Assembly: GCF_014805685.1 (NCBI RefSeq)
Contig: NC_060892.1
Coordinates: 18,622,490-18,686,489 of the forward strand
DNA length: 64,000 nucleotides
Reading direction: 5' to 3'
Source of the DNA: Silurus meridionalis
Taxonomy: Eukaryota; Chordata; Actinopteri; Siluriformes; Siluridae
Shown here piece after piece: positions 9,883-21,673 of this stretch. Made by a program: the position numbers and the translations under genes. Positions within the stretch are counted from its first letter, which is position 1; each line of letters begins with the position of its first letter. Below the pieces are notes generated by a model. That model saw nothing but the letters and a program-made list of their open reading frames with translations, had not been told where the DNA came from and made no database searches.

Positions 9883-12800
9883 CTATTAAAAAAAGAAGAT
9901 TTCAAGCATTAAAACGAACAAACAAAAATAGCAAATTATGAGAAGCAAAAAAATTATATAAACGTTACCTTCCGAGACAAAACGCAGAGGAAGATAAAGA
10001 TAAACATCCCCTGGAATGCATTTGCGAACGTGAAGAGATAAGCTGTGAGAGTGGTCTCATTAAGGATGTGCACCACACCAAATGTCCAGGTAGCTCCAAG
10101 TACAAATAAGAGAGCAAGTGCCCCTCGTGCACAAGACCTGGTTTGAAGAAATTATTATAATGGAAATGCATATCATGTTTACAACAATGTTTAAGTTACA
10201 ATTGCTCACAAATGTTGGCATAAGTATATTTTTACCTGATATTTTCATAGTGACTGATCTCAGGTTTCTTTACAGCTGTATGACGATAGACTTTACAGAT
10301 GATTACAATGAACGCCAACAAATTCACCTGGATATGATTAAGAATAAAATCAGTGGATTGAGAAAATAAATATTTAGACTTATTAAAATTTAGATCAAAG
10401 TGCCACACATTCAAACAACCACAGATTAATTGATTGATAACTTGATGGATTGATAATTAATATACAGTAATCCCCCGCTTTACCGTGGTTCGAATCTCAT
10501 GCCCCCGGTTTATCGTAAAATTGCCACATAACTAATTAGTTTGGCTGATTTTCCCGGTCTGGTGCGGATAGCACGATAGACCAAAAAACGTATAGGGAAT
10601 TAAATAAATAAATTAAATTATAATTATTAATTATAAAATGAAGTAAAATTTTAATACAGTACAGTACAGAAAGTAAGAATGCGGTTACGTGTATTTTTAA
10701 CTGTTTTTGACGTCATAGGACACTCCAACCAATAAACAAGCAGAAAAACTATGCATAGGCTACGCTACTACAGAACTGTATATCTCGTGCAGTGCATGTA
10801 CTCTATAAATGTGATACAGTGTACTGTATTTCTACAAATGTACACAAAATTCATCCCACTATATTCTTGCAAATGTTTTCTGTGTGTTTTGGAACGTAAC
10901 CACCGCGATAAACTGGGAATTACTGTATTTATTTACTTCATTTTGGGCACCACTCAATTCTCAGCCAGCTGTCCCCAATCTTACCACAGCTTCTGATACA
11001 GCATACTTTCTCTGAGACACATAAAGCCAGCCAACGACATCTTTTCCAACATAACAAATACAGGAAAGTGCTATCTGCCCTTTTTCACATACATGAGTTC
11101 ATAGATGACTATGGTTGGCTAGAGCCACAGTGATTAATAAAGCACAGAGTGTATGCCATCCCTCCCACTCAAACAGTACAGCCCAATTTTGGCTTATTAA
11201 ATGTTTTAAATGATCTTCAATATGATAAGAAAGACTCACCAGAATAATCAAACATGCAGGTCCAATGAAACTCCAAATGAAATTTCGTTCTGTACTTAGC
11301 CAGCATCTTTTGAAAAACAAAAGCAGAACTTCATTTGATGACTTTTCTAACTACATTATTGCTACAGTACTGTGACACTCAATGACATTCTCATTAATGG
11401 AATACATTGTGTGCTTTTGAGACTTATGTTTTGTTTCACTGTACTTACGCAGAATCTGTACCGTAGTATTTGTAGCCAAGAGTTACAGAGATGATGACAA
11501 CTACTGCTGGACTGCCATAACCAAAAATGTAAAAATTGCGATGGAGGAAGCCTTTGTTGTAGATGACGCCAACCACAATCAGGTACAGGTGTATGCCCTC
11601 AATACACATCCATGCGAAAGCCGCCAGAAAGAAATAATGTAGCAACCCAGCAACAACCGAACAAAACAACTGAAACATGGAAAAGGCGATCAAAATCGCT
11701 ATTAAAAACTATTAATGGGTAATTGCTATAAGGTCCACAAACACAATATTTTTGTACTTTTAATGATCTCATAATGAAAAGAATTATCGCATAAAATGTA
11801 CATTACATAAGTGTACTAGGAAAGATCATTTAATGAATAGTCTATATTATATTTGAATTATTATTTTTTTCTTTAATTTATGCACACACACAGATGTATA
11901 GGATGTCTTTGGATTTGAGAGCATTAAATTTTCCCTTCAGTTAAACTATAAGACTCAAACCTGTTCCAGCATGACAATGCCCCTGTGCATAAAGCCAGTT
12001 TTTTAAATGATATGGGTTACATGGGTTGGAGTAGAAGATCTTGAGTGGCCTATTATTGAGCTCTGGCTTCAACCCTATTAAACACCTTAGGGATTAACTG
12101 GAATGCTGACTGCACCCCAGGCCTCATCACCCTCTATCAGTATCTGGCTGAATGATCACAAGCGCTCTCTAAAATCTAGTGGAGCATTTTTTCCAGAAGA
12201 GTGGAGGTTATTATAACAGCAAATGGGGACTAAATAAGGCATTTGATGTTCAAAAATGGATATACAGATCTCATTGTCAGGTGTCCAAAAACGTTTTATA
12301 TATTGTATTTTTCATTTGCTTATAAGTAAATGCAGTGTTTTGGAGGCATAATGTAGCATTTAAAAATATATAATCACATAGTTGCTGAAGTTTTAAGTAA
12401 AACATATACACCAGGTCCTAAGGGAATATTTTACAAAAAGGGGAATATAAGAAATCTGAACTTTTTTTTATTTTCTAAAAGAAACCTAATTGTTATAAAC
12501 TTACATGCAGCTACAACACTCATTGAGCTTACCTTGTGTGCATACATATTGATCCCGATCAGAAAGATGAACTCAGCCATGAAAAGGCTGCAACATAGGT
12601 TTTTGTGGATAGTTGTTCTAGTGCTCTGAATCTCACTGAAGAACCAGAAGGTGAAGATGCACATGAACAAGCAAATCAAGGAGATCACCATTCCCAGCTG
12701 AGTGATGCGACTCAGCACGTTGTAGTGTGCAGCTAGCTGAGGAGACAAAGCAGTTATTGTGAAGGCAGAGAAACTCTGTGTTCTGTATTCTGCTTGTGAA

Positions 12801-13136
12801 AGCAGTCAGCCATTAGTTAGTGGGTCGAGAATATTTTTACACTCAAACTACAATCAGTGACAATTAGTTACATTTTTCAATTCTCAGTGTTATTCACTGC
12901 AAGCTATACATGCAAGCATGCAATACAGGCTATACATGCAAGCTATACATGCAAGCTAATAACCACAGATTTTTGTGTGGCAGAATTATATTAGTTAGGG
13001 TATAGATTAAAGTTGAAAACCAGATACACTTGACTCTATGGGCTACTCTCTAGAGACTTTTTTTTAGAATAACTCTCTAAAAGGCAGTTGAGAGTCAAGT
13101 CTTTTTAACATCAAAGCTCAGTAATGTACACATATA

Positions 13137-13187
<51 letters not shown>

Positions 13188-16100
13188 CAACCTATAGATA
13201 ACTTTCCATTGAAAAACAGTGATCTAACATCGATGCATAAGGCATAGACCTTTAAAATTATATATAGTTTGTCATAAATACTTATGGCCCTTTTTATTGA
13301 TCTATTCATTAACATTAACACATGCAAACAAAGAACGGTTGTGGACAGGGGTGTCCAAGCGAGGACTATCCAGACTATCAGTGGGGGTGTGAAGTAGCTA
13401 GCATGATCACTGCTGATGAAATATGCTAATCATTTCTTTTATAATCAGAGAAAGAATTTTTTATTAATTATAAACTTATTCTAAAATATTTTTGTTTGTA
13501 TCATGTTTAATACAGCTGGTGTAATTCTGTCGTGTTTGATACCTTTCAGCTACTTCCTTTCTAATAAACAAATTGGGGCAGAGTGATTCCTGCCCTAGTG
13601 GGTCTTTAAGTATTTTGAGCACTAGTTTAACTATTATTAATGCAACCAAACTACATAAATATGGCAGTAATCTATAAATGCAGGTAAATAAAACAAATAC
13701 AATAGAATACTAATATATAATGTAATATATGTGATTTTTTTTACACTTTTACAAAAAGCAATAAAATGGAATTTATGTGTAGAAAAAGGTGTAGAGATAT
13801 AAATGAGTTGTTATTGTGAGTTTGATTAGTTGAGCGATAGCTGATATGCAGTACACTGTATATTAATCTTCTGCTTCACCTTTATCTATGGCTGAACTGT
13901 CAAAATGTGATTCTTGAAAATATGTAACTACAAAATGTTTAGCTAATAGTGTCACTTTTCCTCAAAATACACTGTGACAAAAGAAAATAATTGGTTATAT
14001 TAATAGGATTAAAGCTGTCTCTAAAAATGTATAAATGTTTTATTTACAAAGATGCATCATATATTGAATGGATTACATCATACACCGGCTTTACTTTATT
14101 TGTTTTACAGCTGTTGACAAACTTACATTGGCACGGCCAGAGGACATGAGGATAGCGAAGTGTGTTAGATGATTACAGGAGCAGGTGGTATGGGTCTTGT
14201 TGACACGAGTTCGCTCACAACCCTCGATGGACCAGTGACCTTTCATGCTGCTCAGCGAATAGTCCCAGAAAGCACATTTTGTCTCGTCAATTTCAGGGTC
14301 TATAGGCTTAATGAGAAAATGAAAATGATTCATTTAAATTAAAGGGCAGTATAGTATGTACTATGTATGATATCCTGGAGGTTAAGACTATAGAGAATAT
14401 ATCAAGTCCCTTCTGCCCTAGAGCTATGCGTCATATTAAATAGCAGTGTAGTACTTCATATTGTAAAAATACACATAGAGTAGATGTATAGATACTGTAT
14501 AGAAGTAATTTCCATATAGTAAGTAGCATAGAGTAGATTAAACTACAGGAGGCAATATAATCACATGTACAGTAGGTGTCACACTGAATATATGAGGCCA
14601 GTACCTCATGGTGTTTAAGATTGAAGGTCACATGATCCAAAGGGAAAACATCTGGTGAACTTATGGCTGCAGCTATCACAGGGGAATTTACTGTAATCTC
14701 TCCTGCTTCGGCGTATCGGCTGTAGTCGTTCACCCCGGGGTCAGAACTGGGTTTCATTAAAGGCCCAATGCTGTCATAGTGCAGGAATATAACAGAGATG
14801 CTGCCTAAGACATACAAACAAACACAAATCACACCATTTGCTGGCATGTGTTAGCAAAATTGGAGTAACAGACAAAAAGATGCACATTTTATACTTACTG
14901 TTTTGAATACTGTTTGTATTTTCCTCTTTCATATACTTAAGTGTAAGTGAAATTGAATCTCCACCTATTGATGCTGAGACATTGGAGTTCTGTTTTTTCT
15001 TAAGGTCAAATTTGTAGAGTTTCAGTTCTGTGAAATGAAATGAAACAGTCAAATGAATAGCCATCCAGTAATAAATATAAATTTTTCTGCATCTTTACAC
15101 CTTATTTAGTTTTTTTTTGGCTACTTTCCACCTTGTAACCTGGTCTCTCTATTTTGTCAGTTAGCATTGCTACTAATAGTTAGCTGCAAACTTGACCACT
15201 GCGTTTACACCTTGTAGCATAATAGTCTAACTTGCTAGTGCTTAGTTTTCATTATATACTATAATTAGATTATAAACTTGGATAGTAAATAACACAAATA
15301 GCTGAAACATGAAGTTAGTAAGCTAAGGTTGGGCCACAATCTCTGTGCCAAATTGCTAAGTAAATTTCTTAGCTAAGAACACTATCCTAAGTAGGTGTTT
15401 AAGTAGCTAGCTAACCTTTGCAAATATTGATTAAAATACATAGATGTGTGCTTCATGCAATTGCAATTTGATCATTCATTCCTAGCCAAAGCAATTTTAC
15501 CCAGGTGCAAGTAGATATTTAACTTTTACTCATTGGAATTTGGAAGAAAAATAAAAAATAATACATGTGAATATGAGTGTTTAGGCATATTTCTGAGTAA
15601 GTGCATTTGGGCTGTAGGTAATAAAAAGCATACTTTCCTAAATTTGAGCCATGTGAACGGCAAATACTTCATGCTGCTTGCCTTACCTACGTCAGATGTT
15701 TTGATGTCCACCTCAGCTGAATGTTTGTAGGAATTAGAAAGTATCACTGCTCCTTGCTCTGCTGTGTGTAGTAACTTTGTTATGTACTGGTCCTTAGTAT
15801 CCTCTTTCATTCTATTCCAAGCCACCTTTTCCTCCTTTTCCACCAGATTGTTCACACTTTGAACCAAATTCTATCACAGATTACATATGGTCATATTTAA
15901 GGTTTAAAAGCATAAATACATACAGACATGCACACTGCTTGGTAATTCAACTGGTTTATACGTGTTAGTATGGTATAATTGAACATTTCATATTTCCTGA
16001 AGTATATTTTTACTGTTCAGGGAAAGAATATGAAGAAATTACCTTCATTGTGTCATTTATGGCACTGTCTTTCTGAGTCTTGTTTGCAAATCGTAACACT

Positions 16101-19100
16101 GAGGCCTCTATTGCATCGATGTAAGAGATTATTGTGACTGGAGCAAGGTCACCTAATGTTTGATTTTTTATCTTCTCCATTTGCTGCTGTGAATCTGGCA
16201 GGTTAATGATCTACAAAGAGGAGAGATTAAGAGGCTTTAAACACCATTTCATAGTGTGATTAACTCCTGCACATTTTTGCTTCAATGACTGCCTCCAATG
16301 TCTAATCACGCTTAAAGTAATATGCAGAAAGAGCAAGGGCAAATGTTGGATTTCATTATTACATTGTAGCAGGACCACCTGAAATTGCTGATTTTTTTAT
16401 TATTTACTTCTGAAAGCCCAAAAAAACTGGGGTAGTGCAGGAGGGGATGACGTGAATTCTGATTTCAAGGTCATTCTATTCTGTCAGTTGTGTATGTATG
16501 TTTACAAAAGCATGTCATGCTTTTATTGTGTAATTTAGCAGCAGTGTGCTGAAAATTTCTTAATATTTATTTTTGTATTTTTTTATTCCCAGAACATGTC
16601 TGTGGGTCCAGACACTCTAGTAACTAGTTGGGATAACAGTATATCAATATAAGGGGAATAACCCTTGATGGTAATACAAATAAATTTGTTGTATGATAAT
16701 ATAAATAAATTCACAAATAGGGCACATCAAATCGTGTGATTTTCAGTGAATTCAACAATGTCATGGTTGTTGGTCCCCAAAAGGCTGTTTTGAGTATTTC
16801 AGAAACAGCTGATCTCCTGTGATGTTCACACAAAATGTTGCTAAAAAAACAACAAAAAAGTAACATTTCTTAAATGGAAATGCATTAATGTTAAGAGAAG
16901 GTCAGATTAAGCTGCCAAAAAGAACATAGTAATTTATATAACCACATTTTTCAACCAGAGTGAGCAGAAAAGCTTGTCAGCATGAACAAAACATCCAACC
17001 TTAAGTTGCACAAGCTCCAAAATCAGAAGATTACACCAAGTTTAACTCCTGTCAGCCACAAACAAGGGTTTAAGACCCTTGTCATGGGCAAACGTGACAG
17101 TTAAAGATAAAGAAAATAAATCTCCACTTTTAAACTGAGTCTATGCCTCATTGTTTTTTTACAAATAAATGTTTTTTTTTTTTAACATATTATTATTTTT
17201 TAATTTTCATTATCATTTGAGAACGTAATTATATCATCACCAATAATCTGAGAAATGTTTACCGGAATCACAGAATAGGGCCATAATAAATCCCCACATT
17301 CCCGCACTCATTCAATTTAACAATTTAACAACAAATATTCAGGCATTGGAAATAAGATTTAGGGCATTGCTACCTTTGTGCTACCATTTTAACTTACCCC
17401 TTTATGTATATTTATGTATGTTAATAGATTTCTAATAATAATAAACAAATTCTAATCATAAAAACACCAAAAATAATATAGTCCCAAGCTACGTAATTCA
17501 GGTGGAAAGAATTCATCTAACAAAAGTTACTCTCCCCCAACCAAATACTTTCCTACATTTACTGCCACTGCAGAGTTATACATCATTTCATTGTCTTCCC
17601 ACTTGAGGATATGAAATTGTAAGTAGGAACTATGATCAAAGTAAAAAATGCTGATATTAAAATGCACCATTATATCGCTGTCAATTTTTCATTGACACTC
17701 TAACTCAATGAAACGTTTAAGCAAAAATAAATAGAATTACCTAAACTCTGTAGGATGCAGACTGCAGTAATTGTATGGATATTATTTTCAGATAAGATAT
17801 CTTCGGATCAGCATATAAAATAATGTTTTTTTCCCCCTCTCCCGGTTCCTTACCACAAGGACAAATGTAGGCTGTGATGAAGAACTTTTTGTATTGTCAC
17901 TGTAAAACTGGAACGATTGATTACGCAGAGTGCAGTAGAAATAGTGGGAGGAAAAAAATAGCAAATTCAATTAGACTTAACCAAGATTTTACTGTGCTAC
18001 TCTGCTGGTATTGTCTCAGTTATGCCACAAGAGGGCACTATTCTCCCTTATACACAGACATTAGGCCATCCAGAGAGTGTTGCACTGGTTTCACGATCAT
18101 ACAGCTGCTTATAAGTAAACCCTCACAGCTTCACTCCTGCCCAAAAAAACAAGCCCTGTTTCCAGTAGCAGCTTAACTCTTTCATAAACAGCTGTTTCCT
18201 GAAATCAACGTGATCACCAATGTCTGAGGAAAATGTGACAAAGAAAGGCCACAGTCAGCAATCTGTTGCTTCGGATCATCTGCATTCTTCTAATCCTTAT
18301 GACAAACTAAATCTAATCATTGTCTACATCTCAGAGAAATAATGCTCTTTATAGAATGTGCTCTATGTCCATATTATGTCCATTCGTAGAAATATAATAA
18401 CATTTGTATGCTTAGTATTAATTACAAGGGCAGTGACCAAACACTAATACACTAACAAACAATAAGACATGAAAAGGAACTAAATGTTTTTACTGTTTTA
18501 AAGAGAGTAAGGTTTGTCTTAAACAAACAAGCAAACAAACAAATAACCAAACAAATAGAAACAATGATGAGTTGATTATCATGATATTTTTTTATAAATA
18601 TATACATACATATATTTTGCATTTTAAATCTTTTATAGCCAACATTTAAACATTTTTAGTTTTATAATTCTTTTACTATCACTAATAAACAGTATTTGTT
18701 TTGCATTTAAAAACGTTCTGCACCCTTCACTTTGTTCATTTGTATTCATGCTTCTTTTCTCTTTTATATTCTCAGTATTTATTCAGAAATATATTAAAAA
18801 AAAATTATATAATTCTTTAATTTTGTATTTTTTTTATTTGTTTTTTTGCATTTCCTGCACATTTTTTTCCAAACGTTTATTTGTCATTTTTTTGTTCTGC
18901 AAATTCTGTATACTTATTCATATTGTTATATACTCCGGATATGCATCTCAGACTCATTTTATATTTTTTTATATTGTTTGAGCTAACTCTACATCTTGTT
19001 CTACTGTTTGTTTTCATGGTACATTGTGGTGGGATGTTAAACAAATCACTTACGTATCATGGTTATACTTACACTTTGTATGACGGTCTTAACAGCCATC

Positions 19101-21596
19101 GTTATACATCCTGCATCTTGATGGCAGTCCTTATTTGGGTCCTCTGAGAAATCAAACACACTTTTGTAAGTTTTTGGAATGGCAAGTGACATTCATTAAA
19201 TAGGTATAATACTTGCTGAAGTCACCTTTGCACACAATCCCACTATTTGGCTGAGACCAGATTCTTTCTGAAGAACTTATATAATCTCTTTGGCATGAGC
19301 AGTAAAAAGAGCCAATTGTGTTGTAACATTTGGAGAATGGTCCACAAATCGTAGTGTTCACGCACTCATCATCATCTACAACACACAGGAGCAAATATGT
19401 GATCAAACACGTGCGCTTCGCCTCATGGGCCGTATTCAGAGTTGAGTTGTAGTGAAGACTGAATACTGATAGGTTACATTACCAGATTTCACACATTGCT
19501 ATTCAGACCTCGGGCAGATGCAGAGACTTAAGCACTACTCAGAGAGTTGCACAGGGATTGCACGTGCCAGGGTAGTGTTTGAGTAAAACAGAGGTGTGTC
19601 TCAAGTTATGCACAATTTGGATCTTGGAGCTGAGCCCATTTTTCTAGCCCAATATTAGCCAGTGTAAGGAACATGAGTGTATTAAATTCAACAGCATTCG
19701 CTGACAGTTTGATGGAAGCAATATATGCCATGCTAAAATATATGTTTAGGGCGGTAAATACAATTTAAAATGTATTAAAAAAGGGACATAAGGGACAGTA
19801 TTTTGCACATACATCAATAAATTGCCAATATAGTAGATATGTTATTCTTTTTCTATATGTTTTTTTATTGTTTTTTTTATTGTTTCTTTATTTTATGATA
19901 TATATATTGTTGTAATTTTACACTTGATAACAAATAAAAATGTAATTTGTATTCCACATTTTAATATCCCTAATAATTAGAATGCACATGCTTGTTGACA
20001 CTTTGAGGAACCCTGTCTCGGATGGTCTACCAGCCTCAGAAAGGCTATTTTACTAATCCTAAAGAATTGCTCAGGAAATGAACTCTGAATATAAGGAACT
20101 TTTCTTGTAACAACATAGCTTCAAGACAGATTCATTTGTCTCCAACTCTGAATAGGGCCCAATTTGAACAGTTTGCTGTAGAACTAGCATTATAAGTGTA
20201 CAAACAAACTTGTAATTCAAAATACATACTGCACTCATTGTCCGTTTCTATCTAGAATATATAATACAATTTTCAACTGCATTAATAAGATGCCTTACCT
20301 TTACAGTGTGTCAGTCCATCATTAGTTTGAAATTTTTTACTCCCTGTTGACACATATCCATGAAAGCAGGTACATTCATAGCTTCCGTTTGTGTTCGTGC
20401 AGTTGGCATTATCGCCACAGATCGAGTGATGAGTGACATTTTTACACTCATCATCATCTACATGGAGGATACAAAAGTATAAAATGTATATATACTGTAC
20501 AAAAAAGAATTGGGACACCTGATACATTGCTGTCACTCTCTCTATTTTTCACTGCTCTTTGAGCTAGAAGGTTACTCTTAGCTGTGCTGCATAACTCATA
20601 TCAGGGTTATGAGTGACTTTGGAAATATGTCCTTAAAACTCTACATTTATTATGCTGGTTGTAATATGTAGGGAAAAAACTGCTGCATAGTTTATTTTAC
20701 CATCAAGTCAAAAAAGCTTGTATTAATATAATGCATTTTATATTAAAAATTTGGATTTGGTAAACCTTTGAGGTTGAATCATTTAATCGTTTTTTTCACC
20801 TTTTGTTAAAGAATGTGTTATAGAATATAAAATACAAATGAAGCAAACAACCAATTAGACATTAATAATAAACCATGTAAAAATATCAAAAGCAAATACA
20901 GTACAAGCAACATAGAATTGCTACATGCAAAAATCCTGACACTGACAAGCCTGACAATTAATTTATTATTCACAGTGACAAATCATTTGTCATTGTGAAT
21001 TCAGAAACGTAGCTTCCAGGAACAAAAAGACTTCATTGTAAGACTGCCAACTCCATTATTCTACCGGCTCAAACCAGCTTCGAGCAGCATTTTCCCTTAG
21101 TACAATTTCCCTAAATTATACTTTCTTTCAAATATAATTTATTTCAATTAAGAATTCATATAAGGTAATCATAGGTGAGATTATTTGCAAAGAAAATGTA
21201 TTACAATTATATTGAAATTTTTATTTATCCCAAGGAAAAGGTAAAAAATAATACAATTACACAATACACAAACGAAATCACTCACCAATGCACTGTTTGA
21301 TTCCATCTCCATAAAAACCTCGGTTGCACAAACAATGGCCAGTCACATTATTGCAAGCTGCGTTCCAATGACACGCTGGCAAGTTTTTGAAAAAGCGCAT
21401 GGACCCAGCAAAATTGAAAGCCAGGCTTTTTTAAGGGGAGGAAAAAAAACCCAAACAGACAAAATTGGATTGAAAAATATTTTTTGAAAATATTCAATGA
21501 GAGTTCAACATAAACTCATATACAGCAGTTTTTAGTAGAGGACATCCTACCTGGTAAAAGTAAGAGTTTTATCCGTAAGTTGAGGAAGAACTCCAT
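9820..21596 (-). CDS. adgrl4: Adhesion G protein-coupled receptor L4 (ELTD1), complete
   Basis: Endothelial adhesion GPCR involved in vessel growth; its ligand is not settled. Sixteen exons join in frame to 730 residues: 21551-21596, 21286-21375, 20299-20457, 19226-19375, 19073-19143, 16043-16210, 15687-15870, 14899-15027, 14605-14804, 14127-14306, 12533-12736, 11449-11669, 11240-11306, 10236-10327, 9969-10137 and 9820-9882. Order: signal peptide, partial EGF, two calcium-binding EGF modules (DDDEC) at about 46-148, GAIN domain, GPS with [13 protein letters not shown] (cleavage expected between L446 and T447), then seven membrane segments ([44 protein letters not shown] and others) and a short tail ending CCFECLR. 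The membrane domain is nearly identical to human ADGRL4. The gene spans only 12 kb, far less than in mammals. Confidence 0.97.
9969..10137 (-). CDS. adgrl4: adgrl4 coding exon 15 (membrane segments 6 and 7)
   Basis: 169 nt, phase 2 in and phase 0 out, donor gtaacg. Encodes [35 protein letters not shown] and [18 protein letters not shown]. Confidence 0.96.
10236..10327 (-). CDS. adgrl4: adgrl4 coding exon 14 (intracellular loop 3)
   Basis: 92 nt, phase 0 in and phase 2 out, donor gtaaaa. Encodes [18 protein letters not shown] and [10 protein letters not shown]. Confidence 0.94.
10465..10925. mobile_element. pogo/Tigger-like MITE
   Basis: Terminal inverted repeats start cagtaatcccccgctttacc on the left and, read in reverse, cagtaattcccagtttatcg on the right. 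TA lies at both borders. No transposase is inside. The termini resemble Tigger-type elements. In adgrl4 intron 13. Confidence 0.8.
11240..11306 (-). CDS. adgrl4: adgrl4 coding exon 13 (extracellular loop 2, membrane segment 5)
   Basis: 67 nt, phase 2 in and phase 0 out, donor gtgagt. Encodes [20 protein letters not shown], nearly identical to human. Confidence 0.96.
11449..11669 (-). CDS. adgrl4: adgrl4 coding exon 12 (membrane segments 3 and 4)
   Basis: 221 nt, phase 0 in and phase 2 out, donor gtaagt. Encodes [37 protein letters not shown] and [19 protein letters not shown]. The first Cys is expected to pair with the Cys in exon 13. Confidence 0.97.
11881..12305 (+). mobile_element. Tc1-derived MITE, copy A
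   Basis: Contains gttccagcatgacaatgccc, ccaggcctcatcaccct and a 3' end near gtgtccaaaaacgtttt. These match the other copies near 30, 42-45 and 48 kb and correspond to decayed Tc1 transposase C-terminal coding sequence. In adgrl4 intron 11; the left terminus is eroded. Confidence 0.7.
12533..12736 (-). CDS. adgrl4: adgrl4 coding exon 11 (membrane segments 1 and 2)
   Basis: 204 nt, phase 0 on both sides. Encodes [15 protein letters not shown] and [18 protein letters not shown] then [11 protein letters not shown]. The intron after HK is at the position expected in this family; the donor is gtaagc. Confidence 0.97.
12737..14126. other. adgrl4 intron 10
   Basis: AT-rich intron. A short tandem duplication of a gctatacatgcaa-like unit lies near 12901-12958, and the (TA)n lies at 13141-13186. 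Nothing else was recognised. Confidence 0.6.
13141..13186. repeat. (TA)n microsatellite
   Basis: About 23 TA units in adgrl4 intron 10. Confidence 0.97.
14127..14306 (-). CDS. adgrl4: adgrl4 coding exon 10 (GPS motif)
   Basis: 180 nt, phase 0 on both sides, donor gtaagt. Has the paired Cys-Trp pattern (CAFWDYS, HWSIEGC) and [15 protein letters not shown], the autoproteolysis site with the intact HL/T triad. The acceptor is ttaag before CCTATAG; the nearby tatag would break phase. Confidence 0.96.
14605..14804 (-). CDS. adgrl4: adgrl4 coding exon 9 (GAIN domain, subdomain B)
   Basis: 200 nt, phase 1 in and phase 0 out, donor gtactg. Encodes [39 protein letters not shown] and NLKHHE, matching the beta strands before the GPS in ADGRL4. 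Confidence 0.93.
14899..15027 (-). CDS. adgrl4: adgrl4 coding exon 8 (GAIN domain)
   Basis: 129 nt, phase 1 on both sides, donor gtaagt. Encodes [28 protein letters not shown] and ends NSIQN. Confidence 0.87.
15028..15686. other. adgrl4 intron 7
   Basis: No repeats or reading frames of note; the short frame over 15533-15730 is antisense to exon 7 and intron. Confidence 0.6.
15687..15870 (-). CDS. adgrl4: adgrl4 coding exon 7 (GAIN domain)
   Basis: 184 nt, phase 0 in and phase 1 out, donor gtaagg. Encodes [31 protein letters not shown] and ending KTSDV, parallel to human TKLMHTVEQATLRIS. Confidence 0.92.
16043..16210 (-). CDS. adgrl4: adgrl4 coding exon 6 (GAIN domain, subdomain A)
   Basis: 168 nt, phase 0 on both sides, donor gtaatt. 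Helical segment with [11 protein letters not shown] and [20 protein letters not shown], equivalent to the DIITYIEILAESSSLL segment in human ADGRL4. Confidence 0.9.
16211..19072. other. adgrl4 intron 5, the largest of this gene
   Basis: Holds a decayed Tc1-like fragment at about 16720-17110, a (CAAA)-rich tract near 18515-18560 and T-rich sequence around 18750-18990. No exon was found in the rest. Confidence 0.6.
16720..17110 (+). mobile_element. Decayed Tc1-like element (family 2)
   Basis: Contains gagtatttcagaaacagctg, a degenerate agattacacc segment and actcctgtcagcc, in the same order as a widespread fish Tc1-type element. It is internally deleted, with no usable frame. Other fragments of this family lie near 25.9, 43.4 and 60.5 kb. 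Confidence 0.55.
19073..19143 (-). CDS. adgrl4: adgrl4 coding exon 5 (linker to GAIN)
   Basis: 71 nt, phase 1 in and phase 0 out, donor gtaagt. Encodes [20 protein letters not shown], aligning with the two-cysteine linker of human ADGRL4. Too short to appear as a long reading frame. Confidence 0.85.
19226..19375 (-). CDS. adgrl4: adgrl4 coding exon 4 (second calcium-binding EGF)
   Basis: 150 nt, phase 1 on both sides, so it is symmetric and skippable. [17 protein letters not shown] and TIGSFYCSC mark a second EGF-CA module. Human ADGRL4, as I recall it, has only one EGF-CA after its first EGF. Confidence 0.92.
19376..20298. other. adgrl4 intron 3
   Basis: No feature recognised apart from AT-rich runs near 19850-19960. 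Confidence 0.6.
20299..20457 (-). CDS. adgrl4: adgrl4 coding exon 3 (calcium-binding EGF)
   Basis: 159 nt, phase 1 on both sides. DDDEC calcium-binding start, six cysteines, and [15 protein letters not shown], the usual hydroxylation/aromatic segment of EGF-CA modules. Confidence 0.93.
20458..21285. other. adgrl4 intron 2
   Basis: No feature recognised; AT-rich. Confidence 0.6.
21286..21375 (-). CDS. adgrl4: adgrl4 coding exon 2 (first EGF-like module)
   Basis: Encodes [16 protein letters not shown] and [13 protein letters not shown]. Five cysteines match C2-C6 of the first EGF of ADGRL4; the C1 position is absent. The acceptor ...cttgccag was picked because it keeps phase 1 with exon 1; an upstream acceptor near 21421 breaks the frame. 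Donor gtgag. Confidence 0.75.
21551..21596 (-). CDS. adgrl4: adgrl4 coding exon 1 (signal peptide)
   Basis: Encodes [15 protein letters not shown], hydrophobic and basic enough for a signal peptide; phase 1 at a gtagga donor. This is the least certain exon: it is chosen by phase and hydrophobicity, and a different upstream first exon is possible. Confidence 0.6.
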
Positions 21597-21673
21597 TTGC
21601 GCGTTAAGACTGCTTCACTTTTTACCAACGACGCTGTGTACTTGTGTGACGTGCATCGTTTCCCTTCATCAGT

